Assembly: GCA_019843655.1 (NCBI GenBank)
Contig: JACDQD010000007.1
Span: 29,434,431-29,498,430 of the forward strand
Direction of reading: 5' to 3'
From: Lethocerus indicus
Taxonomy: Eukaryota; Arthropoda; Insecta; Hemiptera; Belostomatidae
Length of the DNA: 64,000 bases
Positions 50,108 to 61,332 of the stretch are shown here, in pieces; within the stretch, counting starts at the first letter, position 1; every line of letters begins with the position of its first letter. A model generated the notes under the pieces. It was not told the DNA's origin and searched no databases. It saw only the letters and a list, made by a program, of their open reading frames with translations. Position numbers and translations under genes: made by a program.

Positions 50108-52221
50108 ATGTTTAATAGTGGTGAGTGGCGGAGGAGGGCCGGCATGCTGTTGGCCCTGGCCGTGGCGCTGGCCCTGCGCCCTGGCGATAGCGGCGGCCGC
50201 CCAGACGACGGGCGCTGCGGCCCGACAGGCGGCTGCTCGCCGACGCCGAAACCAGCGATATCTTCAACAAGACTTTGGCCTCGAAGGACGGCTCCAAGTA
50301 CCAGGAAGCCGGGGGCGAGACTCCGCCGACCCGCCGACCAGGGTCATGCCCTCCTACTCGCCGCCCAGCCGGTCGTTCTTCACGCCGCCGCTGCCGCGCG
50401 AGTTCAACCACCCGTTCGCCCGACAAGCCCACCCTCAGGGCAGCAACTCCGAGGGGTGAACGCGTCGGCGGCCGGCGATTCCGCCCCGCCCGTTCAACCT
50501 ACCCCAAAGATCTGATCCCGATAAGGCCGCCCGACCTCGCCCCACACGGCGCCAAGAAGAAGACCCTCAACACGCCCAGCTTCAAGAAGGCCGGCGAAGG
50601 CTCTTCATACGGCGAGGCGTCCAGCACGACCTCCTCCAATTCGGCGCGTCAACGACACTTCGATTTCGTCCCGATGATCTCCTACCCGAGCATATCGAGG
50701 ATACTGTACGGCGGGAAGCGGGCGCCAAGCACCGACTAGCTCCCGACAAGATAACCGTCAGGATAGAGCAACGACAAGGAGGCGAGGACTATAAAGCAGG
50801 AGATAATGAAGGGCTGGTGCCTCCGGTGAAGGCGGAGGAGGCGGAGGAGGGGATGGGGAGGTGGCGGAGCAGGCTGAGGGCGGAGGAGAAGGGGAGAAGG
50901 CAGTCGCCGAAGAGGTGATGAGGGGAGGGAGAAGCGGCGGCCGGCGCGAAGAGCCTCCCGACAGGACGGAGGCACCGGCCGGACCGACCAACACCCGCAC
51001 GACGGCGGTAGAATCCGGCTTCTGGCGCCGAGGCCGAGAGGCCGAACCCCGCACCAGGCACGTACTGGGCATAGCCTGGGACATACACGTCTACCTAGTC
51101 GCGGCCCTGTTCGCCCTTCTAGCCGTCTGCTCGGCGGTCAACATCCTCAGGTTAGTCTACCGCAGGCATCTCCTAAGCCGGCTATTTCCTCTCCGTGCAC
51201 GGAATACTGCTGACCATCGGCTGCATGCGCAGTTTCTACCTGTTCTGACCTAGCCGGTACAACATAGACAGATCGTTGCCGGAACCCGTTTCCGGTCTGC
51301 TGCTGAACATGGTGTTCCGCTGATCACCTCCGCGTTTGCGGTCCTCTTCCCTCTTCCTGATGAGCGCCGCCGAGGTGACCCTGCTGAACAGCCCGGCTCC
51401 AGAAGGGCTCGCTTCGCCCTCTTCATAACCGCCCACCTGGTGTTGAATTTGGCGTGCACCTCTACTCGAGCGACACGCCGTACTCCACGGTCCTTCCGCT
51501 GGTCTGCCAGTGTATATTCATCGTGATCTGCGTCGGATTGGGACTGGCCTACCTGTACCTGTACAAGAGTCTTTCGCAGTGCTGCCTGAGGAAGGCGGCG
51601 GGCGTGGCCGACTGCGACAGGTGGAGCCTCGGCCAGGCCGTCAGGGTGACGCTGGCGGCGGCCATGCTCAGCCTGCTGATGGCCGCCGTACACCTCACGG
51701 TATGCTGGGCGTGTACGAGGTGCTGAGCGAGGGCAGGCCCCAGCCGTGGCTGTGGTGGGGCTTCCAGCTCTCGGTCAGGGTGATTGAGGTGTCGATGTGC
51801 TTCCTGCTGGGCTACGCGGGGATGCAGCGCGAGTGTTCCGCTGGGCGGTGGCGGAGGAGGAGGCGGCGCTGACAGGGGCCCGACGGTCGGCGACATCTAC
51901 CCGGCGATATGCACGGCCAACCAGAGGCGTTACACGCTCGCGCGGCAAACAATACGACCCGACAGCTCTTAGTCCACTCCCTACCCGCTGAACACGCTCC
52001 AGCTGGCGGTGCCGCCCGCCCGCCGCTCTCCATCGGCCACAACTTGCCCGGCGCGCTCCCTGAAGAAGCAGCCGTCGTTGGGCGCCGACTGCAGCCGTCG
52101 CCCTCCATGCTCGTCGCCGAGCGGCTTCGTCAGGTTCCGCACTCTCGCCGACGCCGACCTCCCCGGCTTGACCCTATACCGCGAATCGCGTGAACCCCCT
52201 CCCAGTAGATGTTCCTTCTAG
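50108..52221 (+). CDS. PRRT3/4-like proline-rich multi-pass transmembrane protein
   Basis: Starts at an ATG at 50108 or 50144, with a Leu/Ala-rich signal-like segment (MLLALAVALAL). Next comes a Pro/Ser-rich region, in the order VMPSYSPPSRSFFTPPLPRE, DLIPIRPPDLAPHGAKKK, FDFVPMISYPSISRILYGGK, APDKITVRIEQRQGG. A membrane domain begins near 51080: WDIHVYLVAALFALLAVCSA, GYFLSVHGILLTIGCMRSF, RSLPEPVSGLLLNMVF, FITAHLVLNLALHLYS, LPLVCQCIFIVICVGLG, VRVTLAAAMLSLLMAAVHL, LWWGFQLSVRVIEVSMCFLL. It ends GFVRFRTLADADL and a stop at 52219. The order and membrane pattern fit the PRRT3/PRRT4 family; molecular function is unknown. About ten frame changes are needed. No intron is obvious. It diverges from ALG3. 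Confidence 0.72.
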
Positions 52222-55200
52222 TGGACGCCACATTCCGCCGTGTGATTTTATTTTTGTAAGCGTTATCCCCGCAGCTTTAGGTTATAATTCGTCCGAGGCG
52301 CCGTCTGATATCCTCCCTTTCTTGGAATTTATTTTTTACTCTCTCGCTACTCGCTTATCGTTTAAAATAAATTCGCCCGGGACAAAATACCGAATTAAAA
52401 TAGAGCATACTGTACTTTTCCTCTGTCTTCTCACTGTTCGAATCTTTCGCTCATTATTCATTAAAAATAAATTAATTGCCGTAAAATAAATCTGATAAAT
52501 AGTTAGATTCGGGCGGAACGAAGTATTAAAAATTTATTTTTCTCGGTTTTACTCAGCAGAGCTACTGAAGATGGCACAACTGGCCAAAACTCTATGGTAA
52601 TGTTTATTTATGTGTTATTTTTCCGTCCACACATTGCCCTTTCTTTTATTTCATAACATTTCCGTAAAGTTTTTAATCGGTTTGTTGCATTTTCTCCCAC
52701 CTAATTCGTTTACTGCGCGTTTGTTGTTAACATTAGTGAACATCGGTCGCGGTGTGATGAGGAAAACATTTACAAAATTTATATTATAAAATCGACAAAT
52801 AATTAATCCGAGAAAGGGAAGATAATTTGATAGGTTCCGAATCGGTAATAACAGGTTAAATTTTTTTTTTAAACTGTTTCGACTGTTTTTATTCGAGAGT
52901 CCGAATTTTGTTTGTTTCATTAGTATTACTAATTATACGTTTATATATATAAATATATCGCCTGTATTTTATTTTTTTTTTGTTTGTTTATAAATTTCTA
53001 TTTTGTTATTCTGTCGGCCTTGTACATAAAATCGGATAACTGTTTTCTCTTTCCGTCTAGTTTTTAGTAATTTCATTTTTAACATCACGTCCGAGCGATA
53101 GAAGCGTTGAATGACCGGATTAGTTGTATAAGTTATTTTTGAATATGGTGCATTAAAGCGTTCGGTTCCACCGATTTTGTTTTTAATAGCGTCGGTCGAC
53201 TTTTTTCCCCCGTTCGTTCGTGCGTTCGGTTTTTAAAAAAAAAAATTCGTTTCCAACACTTCCGACGTAGCGAGAACGGAATTTCAATATTTTGAACGTC
53301 GAAGCGTCCGAAAACCCGCCATCCTTGGCAGATCGTTTTAACCCTTTCCGGTTTACGTTGTCCGTCGTGAAATGTGAGCGATCGCGAGGCGTAATTCGCC
53401 CGAAAAAAAAAAAAAAATTCGTTATCGAATTCGCGTTAGCGCGGAATACAATAGTGGTTGTTGGTGTGCGAACGAGCGTTCTCCTTTTTAATCGAATTGT
53501 TCGTCGTTGGCTCCGAATTAGCGAAGCGGGGGGAAAAAAAGTGATCAGTGCAATATCGTAAGAAATTTACCGCCGCAATGGATAATTCTCGACCGTAAGT
53601 AGATTTTCCGATTCGTTAATTCGAAGCAAAAAGTCGAACCCGGCGGCCGGCGAAGGGAAAGTTATAACCGGCCGGCAGATTTTTATCATCGTTTTTAAAC
53701 TACAAAACCGTTTATTCCCTTATATACGTATATATATTTAAAAGAAAAAGATATGTTTTCCTCTGAGAAAAAAAATTTTTTTGAAGCGGAAAGTATAACT
53801 TCCCGCCGCTGCCACTACTACTCTGTTGTATTATCGATATACATATATATAAATAATATATAATCTGTAATTTATTTTTAAAATCTATTTCCTCCGTAAC
53901 ACGAAGCGGGTAGATGAAGATGAAGGGAAAAAGAGAAACCGCTACTATTTATGTCCTATTTACGAGATGGAAATTTATGAAAAAGGAAAAATTGACGGAC
54001 GGTATTCGAAAAAGGAATATATTTTTGGCTTCTTTTCCGCCTCCTCCACTGTAAAATTTAATCGCATTTTGGCTCCCAAAAAAACCAAAAAATTAAATTG
54101 TCAATTTTTTAAATTGAAAACTGAAAGAGGGATATAAATATATATATATATATCTGAATGAAATTATTAAAATCAAAAATACGACAAGCCAAAAAAGTAG
54201 TTTAAAAAAGTCGTTTCTGGCTTTTAGAGAGTTTATTTTCAGGAAAACGTTCAGAAAAGCGAAAGAAATGTTTCGAACAAAAAACAAAAACAAAATAACA
54301 CGAAAGAACAAACTCTCTTCGAGGTCGACTGTCCAAAACTGAAACTGAAAACGAAAAAACTGAAAAAAAAAAATTTATTGCTTTACTATCGTTTCACTAT
54401 TACTGTTGTTTTCAACAAATCTCTACTTCTAAAAACGTATTTCGCGTCAAATTTTCATAGCATGCCATCGTCGTATACCTGTTTTTTCCTACTTGTATCC
54501 GTAATAATAATAATAATAATTATTATAATAATAATAATACTACTACTTAATGGTAATTACGATGAACAGAAAAAAAAAACGAACTGTACATACTCCTATA
54601 ATTTTTGTATTAACTAAAACAAATATAAATATAAATATATATATATATATAAAATAAATGAATATACACGAGGAACTTATAGTTTTTAGCCCGTGACCGT
54701 AAACGATCACGATGTAATTGTCTGTATTATTGTAAAGAGAAAAATCTTGCTGTTGTAAATTTTTAAAGAAGAAGAAGAAGAAGATTATTGAAACTCGATT
54801 TAAAAAAAAAAAAAAAATTTTGAAAACATCAGCCTTTTTCGGTTGTGGCATTTCCATCCATTCAATATATTATGTATAAATACAGAAAAAAAAAGTATAT
54901 ATTATATATATATAAATATAACAGAGGAAAATATATTTATTGTAATAGTGATAATTTCGAAGGGAAAAAAAAGGGAGAAGAAGAAGATATATAAGTATTA
55001 GTAATCGCTTTGCAAATTTTACTCGTGTTTTAACTGTTAAGGTAGTGAAAAAAAAAATACCGAGAAACCTTCTTAATTTTTTTTTTCCCCGTTTCTACTA
55101 TTTTAAGGATGTATAGTCGAAAAAAAAGAAACAAACTTACAAACTAAGGTCTCAGTATTAGCGGAAAAATTGTGAATTTTGAAAAAAGAAAAAACTGTGA

Positions 55201-55554
55201 AAGAAAACTGTGTTTTATACATATAATTACGTTATATGTTATATCGCGTTATAAGACGGAAGAAGAAGAAAAAAAAATTAAAACGCTGGCCAATGTACTT
55301 AGTATGAAATCCTGTTGACTTATTGAAAAGAAAATATTTATTAATTGGATTAAATTGAACAGGAAAAAAATAAAATCCCCCACCATCCCCCACCCGCGCC
55401 AAAAAAAAAAAATTAACCAGATATGGAAAACGTAAAATAAATAAAAATTGTAGATAATTCTCTGAAATCTTATCGGTGGGGAAAAAATATATTGAAAAAA
55501 AACCGGGCCGGATCGCTTTGATTCCACAAAAGTTAGTAGAGGGAAAATAAATTT
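52222..55554 (+). other. AT-rich, repeat-poor stretch, possible long 3' UTR of the PRRT-like gene
   Basis: Contains a half foldback trace (GCAGAGCTACTGAAGATGGC at 52557), poly-A and poly-T runs, and a (TAA)n at about 54505. Many AATAAA signals occur, but no exon was found. It lacks the large satellites found elsewhere. Long AU-rich 3' UTRs are common in neuronal membrane protein genes, but this is inference. Confidence 0.35.
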
Positions 55555-55555
55555 A

Positions 55556-55725
55556 TTGGGTGTGCAGAAAAGTAATCGTGACATTTTCATTTTGGAATTT
55601 ATTTTATTCCGCTAAAAAATAAAAAGAAAAAAACTCTACGACCATTTTTTCTGATTCGTCACACAAGAGACGAAATAAATTTTATCGAATTGTCCGATAA
55701 CTTTGAGGTACACCTAATATTTTTA
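55556..55725 (+). mobile_element. Mariner-type MITE, short copy
   Basis: TTGGGTGTGCAGAAAAGTAATCG at the left and GATAACTTTGAGGTACACCTAATA at the right, with TTTTGGAATTTATTTTATTC inside. It is 170 bases, shorter than the 39400 copy, and missing the central CCGGAAAA block. Confidence 0.65.
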
Positions 55726-56783
55726 TATATATATATATATATATTTATAAAATGTGTATATTTTCTTTCGATAAGAAAAACTTTTTGAAATTCGCTCAGT
55801 ATTAAAAGCGAAGGTTGACAAACATATTTTTTTCTATTTAGCTACTTAATGAATCCATCCTGAATTTTTTGTATTTTTAAGTTTGCCCCCCACCCCTGTA
55901 AATATTTCCAATTTTCGCTTATCAATTAGGTAGGATTTATATATTAGTGTGTTTGTTGTTGTTGTACATAGTAGTTATCATATTTTTATATACATATACA
56001 TACATATATGTATATATATATAAATTATATATCTGTATAGTTCCTACATAGTTAATGTTTTTAATTTTTTTTACCCCCCCCTCCCCCCCGACCGAATATT
56101 GTGGAGACAAAGCGATATATGTCCAAAACCATGATATGTGTTTGATTACATGTAGTTGAATTCTGTATAAAATTGAAAAAAAAAATATATATATATACAC
56201 AAAAATCATATTATCGATATTGTTTACCTTTAGGATCTTTTCATTGTTGTAGCGACGGAACGGTCTACACCTGTTTTTCTTTTTTCTCTTTTTTTTCTGT
56301 TTTTTCTTGTTTTTCCCCCCTGCGCGATTGCAATGTCTTTTCTGTCGATAACTGAAGAATTTCGAATAATATTTTTCCCCCCACCCACAATCGAACCCAA
56401 AATTTTGACGAAGAATAAGATGAAGATGAAGAAGGTTTAGACCGTTTTTACGTCGCACTGTAAAATCTGTAAAGATCCACGAAACTGTGTAAAAAGAAAA
56501 AAAGAAAAAAATTAAAAACGAATACTCAAAAACCGTGTACTCACACACACACACACACACAATACACGAAAAAACTGGTGGCTAAAATAATAAAAAAAAA
56601 GATAAGAAAATACTGTTTACGTATTTACTACGTTGTACAAATAAATATGAATAAATAAAAAAATTATAAATATATTCCCAAATTATTGGAAGTTTAAAAA
56701 AAATTTGAGAGTGTTCATTTTTTCCCACCCCCACCATTGTGTTCCAGAAATTTTTTTATTTCTGTTTTTTCTTTCTGTTAAAG
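55726..56783. other. AT-rich, no gene recognised
   Basis: The 207-codon minus frame at 55937-56560 is Lys/Tyr/Phe-rich low-complexity sequence translated from AT-rich DNA. It includes a (CA)n tract and shows no domain. Polyadenylation-like AATAAATATGAATAAATAAA is at about 56640. Confidence 0.4.
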
Positions 56784-56867
56784 GTTTCCCTCAGGTATGA
56801 AAAGGTCTGGGAATATACAAGTATTCACCGAAATAAGTCCTACAGCAGACTGAAATTCTTCGTCAAG
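56784..56867 (+). CDS. Orphan internal exon candidate
   Basis: A pyrimidine-rich acceptor (TTTTCTTTCTGTTAAAG) ends at 56783. An 84-base open segment reads VSLRYEKVWEYTSIHRNKSY then SRLKFFVK, and a GTATTA donor-like site begins at 56868. An alternative acceptor is at 56794. Its composition and codon use differ from the surrounding AT-rich DNA. I do not recognise the family and see no partner exon on the plus strand before the satellites. Confidence 0.35.
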
Positions 56868-56922
56868 GTATTAAATGAGCCGTCTATTTCGAAATTACGT
56901 CTATCTTCCAAATGGGGGGGGT

Positions 56923-56929
<7 letters not shown>

Positions 56930-56973
<44 letters not shown>
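56930..56973 (+). repeat. (TA)n microsatellite
   Basis: About 42 bases of TA next to the orphan exon and the reverse satellite. Confidence 0.95.
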
Positions 56974-56976
<3 letters not shown>

Positions 56977-57039
56977 GTACAGTCGTACCGCTTAAGTGTA
57001 TATCTAAGGGGCGTCGAATTATTTTATTTTATTTTTTTG

Positions 57040-57370
57040 GCTCATAACTCCAGTTCTATTGAAGATAGAAGGAAAACTCGGTCGCTTTTTGAAGCCCTTG
57101 AAGAGGCCTAACTGCACACGCAATCTCAGCCCTGTACGATCAAAAACCGATTTCGGTTCTTGGCCCATAACTCCTGTCTATTGAGATAGAAGGGAAAATT
57201 TGTGTGCTTTGTAGCCCTTGGAGAGCCTAACTGCACACAGCAGCCCCTGTACGATGAATGAGACCGATTTCGGTTTTGGCCCATAACTCCGTCCTATTGA
57301 AGATAGAAGGAAAATTTGTGTACTTTTGTAGCCCTTGGAGAGGCCTAACTGCACGGTTGTGAAAATTTTC
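57040..57370 (-). repeat. ~120-bp satellite, reverse orientation, about 2.7 diverged copies
   Basis: CTCATAACTCCAGTTCTATTGAAGATAGAAGG, GAAGCCCTTGAAGAGGCCTA and CTGTACGATCAAAAACC are the reverse complement of the array at 58545-61232. Copies are more diverged than in the main array. Confidence 0.9.
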
Positions 57371-57371
57371 A

Positions 57372-58535
57372 GAAGAATACTCCTTAAACGCCTCCTTCCT
57401 ATCCTTAACTCCATCGAATCAATCCCCAATCATCAATTTGGATTTCAGTCCGCAACACTCTACCCATCGAACAGTGCTTTGGCATTGTAGATCACATTTC
57501 CCCGAGCCCTTGAAGTTGGACGTTGGTACTGCCGAGAGGGCCCTTCCTCGGTGTCGCCGCAGAAGGCACCGGAGCTCAAAAACATCTTTCCTCAAGTACA
57601 TCCTCAAAGTCCTACCTCGAGGAGAGATCCCTTTAGAGTTGGGTGTAGCGCACTATCCGACTACCGGCCCGGTCGGAGCGGTCTGTACCAGACAACATAG
57701 TGTCCTAGCAGTAGGTCCTTCCTCATCTATACAATTTACACCTGCGCAATATCGGCCTGCACGTCCCCTTACACAGGTCCTTGCCACGACACGTGCATTC
57801 TCAGATCCGATTCTCGGATCCGACGGTGGAGGCGATGGAGAGTGAGGGTGAACGGCGATGTCCCGACCTCCATTTCAATGACGTACCAATTCCCATCCAA
57901 CGGCCAGATTCGCTATCCTGGGGCTCCACCTCGACAGACGACTCACGTGGAAAACCTCCCAATACCGACTCGAAGAACCGACTTGAACAGACAATTTGGA
58001 CTCTTGAGGCCGTCAACTAGAACTGGCGTCGAAATTGACCTCAACCGACAGACTGACGATATACAAAGCGATACTGAAACCGACATCGGACATACGGAAT
58101 TGAGCTATGCTGGGGTTCCCAACGGGACATCGCTCTCATCCAGAGATTCCGATCGAAAGTCCTTCCAGTACCATCCTTAATCCTCCCCCCGGGGTGTGTC
58201 TAACCGGACAATCCACAATGACCTCTCAACATACCCCCACACCCGGACAGTCGACCAAGTCCGAAAATCCCGGTTCCTGAAGTTCCCCACTTCCCGCCTT
58301 TCTCCTCGTCCCAAACCTCCTCTCTTACCCATCCATTGTCGGTCCATTAAACGCCCCACTGGCCCAGAGATCTTAGGCCGTAGAATTGTTTTCCCAAGCC
58401 ATAAATTATTTCATCCATTGTGAAAAGTGCCGTCATTGGATGATTTCATTTGTCAAAGCCATTCAAGTCAGAAACATAACTCAACACATGTACATATCAT
58501 TATAATAGATTGTACAAATAAAGAAAAAAAAAGAC
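57372..58535 (+). mobile_element. Jockey-like LINE, 3' part of ORF2 (reverse transcriptase), decayed
   Basis: Plus-strand pieces in order: RRILLKRLLPILNSIESI then PNHQFGF (the RT fingers motif), VLPRGEIPLE-like sequence, NLYTC, NGQIRYPG, RRLTWK in the shifted frame, LTIYKAILKPT, then SKVL-like blocks and SNRTIHNDL, with HPNPL-like sequence in the other frame. Many frameshifts and stops are present and the FADD catalytic box is destroyed. After a short 3' UTR it ends in AATAAAGAAAAAAAAAGAC, a polyadenylation-like tail, at about 58513-58535. The 5' half (endonuclease, ORF1) is missing. Satellite flanks both sides in opposite orientations. Confidence 0.85.
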
Positions 58536-58544
58536 AAAAAAAAA

Positions 58545-61232
58545 TCTTCAATAGAACTGGAGTTATGGGCAAAAAACCAAAATCGGTTTTTTTGATCGTA
58601 CAGGGCTGCCATTGCGTGTGCAGATAGGCCTCTTCAAGGGCTTCAAAAAGCGACCGAGTTTTCCCTTCTATCTTCAATAGAACTGGAGTTATGGGCAAAA
58701 AACCGAAAAAGTTTTTGATCGTACAGGGCCGCCATTGCGTGTGCAGATAGGCCTCTTCAAGGGCTTCAAAAGCGACCGAGTTTCCCTATCTTCAATAGAA
58801 CTGGAGTTATGGGCAAAAACCGAAAAAGTTTTTGATCGTACAGGGCCGCCATTGCGTGCAGATAGGCCTCTTCAAGGGCTTCAAAAGCGACCGAGTTTTC
58901 CTTCTATCTTCAATAGAACTGGGTTATGGGCAAAAACCGAGTTTTTGATCCATTAGGGCCGCCATTGCGTGTGCAGATAGGCCTCTTCAAGGGCTTCAAA
59001 AGCGACCGAGTTTTCCTTCTATCTTCAATAGAGACTGGGTTATGGGCAAAAACCGAAAAAGTTTTTTGATACCAGGGCCGCCATTGCGTGTGCAGATAGG
59101 CCTCTTCAAGACCAAAAAGGTTTTCCCTTCTATCTTCAATAGATCGTACAGGGCCGCCATGGAGTTCTTCAAGGGCTTCAAAAGGACCGAGTTTTCAAAA
59201 CTGGAGTTATGGGCAAAAACCGAAAAAGTTTTTTGGGCTGCCATCGTACAGGGCCGCCATTTTCCCTTCTATCTTCAATAGCGTGGGCAAAAACCGAAAA
59301 AGTTTTTGATCAGGGCCGCCATAGGCCTCTTCAAGGGCTTCAAAAAGCGACCGAGTTTTCCTTCTATCTTCAATAGAACTGGAGTTATGGGCAAAACCGA
59401 AAAAGTTTTTGATCGTACAGGGCCGCCATTGCGTGTGCAGATAGGCCTCTTCAAGGGCTTCAAAAAGCGACCGAGTTTTCCCTTCTATCTTCAATAGAAC
59501 TGGAGTTATGGGCAAAAACCGAAAAAGTTTTTGATCGTACAGGGCCGCCATTGCGTGTGCAGATAGGCCTCCTTCAAGGCTTCCAAAAGCGACTGAGTTT
59601 TCCTTCTTCATCTTGTAGAACTGAGCGGGCAAAAACCGAAAAAGTTTTTGATCGTACAGGGCCGCCATTGCGTGTGCAGATAGGCCTCTTCAAGGGCTTC
59701 AAAAAGCGACCGAGTTTTCCCTTCTATCTTCAATAGAACTGGAGTTATGGGCAAAAACCGAAAAAGTTTTTGATCGTACAGGGCCGCCATTGCGTGTGCA
59801 GATAGGCCTCTTCAAGGGCTTCAAAAAGCGACCGAGTTTTCCCTTCTATCTTCAATAGAACTGGAGTTATGGGCAAAAAACCGAAAAAGTTTTTGATCGT
59901 ACAGGGCCGCCATTGCGTGTGCAGATAGGCCTCTTCAAGGGCTTCAAAAAGCGACCGAGTTTTCCCTTCTATCTTCAATAGAACTGGAGCTATGGCTTAT
60001 ACACATATAAGATTTTGGCCATTGCGTGTGCAGATAGGCCTCTTCAAGGGCTTCAAAAAAGCGACCAGTTTCCCTCTTCAATAGAACTGGAGTTATGGGC
60101 AAAACCGAAAAAGTTTTTGATCGTACAGGGCCGCCATTACGTGTGCAGATAGGCCTCTTCAAGGGCTTCAAAAAGCGACCGAGTTTTCCCTTCTATCTTC
60201 AATAGAACTGGAGTTATGGGCAAAAAAACCGAAAAAGTTTTTTTGATCGTACAGGGCCGCCATTGCGTGTGCAGATAGGCCTCTTCAAGGGCTTCAAAAA
60301 GCGACCGAGTTTTCCCTTCTATCTTCAATAGAACTGGAGTTATGGGCAAAAAACCGAAAAAGTTTTTTTGATCATTTGGGGCCGCCATTGCGTGTGCAGA
60401 TAGGCCTCTTCAAAGGGCTTCAAAAAGCGACCGAGTTTTCCCTTCTATCTTCAATGAGACTGGGTTATGGGCAAAAACCGAAAAAGTTTTTGATCGTACA
60501 GGGCCGCCATTGCGTGTGCAGATAGGCCTCTTCAAGGGCTTCAAAAGCGACCGAGTTTTCCTTCTATCTTCAATAGAACTGGGTTATGGGCAAAAACCGA
60601 AAAAGTTTTTTGATCGTACAAATTACCATTGCGTGAATAGGCCTCTTCAAGGGCTAAAAAGCGACCGAGTTTTCCCTTCTATCTTCAATAGAACTGGAGT
60701 TATGGGCAAAAACCGAAAAAGTTTTTGATCGTACAGGGCCGCCATTGCGTGTGTGCAGATAGGCCTCTTCAAGGGCTTCAAAAGCGACCGAGTTTCCCTT
60801 CTATCTTCAATAGAACTGGGTTATGGGCAAAAACCGAAAAAGTTTTTTTGATCATTACAGGACGCCATTGCGTGTGCAGATAGGCCTCTTCAAGGGCTTC
60901 AAAAAGCGACCGAGTTTTCCTTCTATCTTCAATAGAACTGGAGTTATGGGCAAAAAACCGAAAAAGTTTTTTGATCGTACAGGGCCGCCATTGCGTGTGC
61001 AGATAGGCCTCTTCAAGGGCTTCAAAAGCGACCGAGTTTCCGCTATCTTCAATAGAACTGGGTTATGGGCAAAAAACCAGAAAAAGTTTTTTGATCGTAC
61101 AGGGCCGCCATTGCGTGTGCAGATATAGGCCTTCAAGGGCTTCAAAAAGCGACCGAGTTTTCCCTTCTATCTTCAATAGAACTGGAGTTATGGGCAAAAC
61201 CGAAAAAGTTTTTGATCGTTTGCCATTGCGTT
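58545..61232 (+). repeat. ~120-bp satellite array, forward, about 22-23 copies
   Basis: Unit: TTTTTGATCGTACAGGGCCG, CCATTGCGTGTGCAGATAGG, CCTCTTCAAGGGCTTCAAAA, GCGACCGAGTTTTCCCTTCT, ATCTTCAATAGAACTGGAGT, TATGGGCAAAAACCGAAAAAG. Spacing is 117-121, differing mostly by homopolymer length. The patch 59100-59330 is scrambled, with shortened and rejoined units. All open frames in it, on both strands, are by-products. Confidence 0.96.
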
Positions 61233-61332
61233 NNNNNNNNNNNNNNNNNNNNNNNNNNNNNNNNNNNNNNNNNNNNNNNNNNNNNNNNNNNNNNNNNNNN
61301 NNNNNNNNNNNNNNNNNNNNNNNNNNNNNNNN
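61233..61332. other. Assembly gap (100 N)
   Basis: Exactly 100 unknown bases separating two different satellite families, so the junction is not proven contiguous. Confidence 0.99.

Noticed and set aside
55937..56560. 207-codon minus frame
   Set aside because: Low-complexity Lys/Phe/Tyr translation of AT-rich DNA with a (CA)n tract; no domain or splice context.
57420..58423. Several 60-135 codon frames as host genes
   Set aside because: Together and in order they follow a Jockey reverse transcriptase with frameshifts, so they are a retrotransposon remnant.
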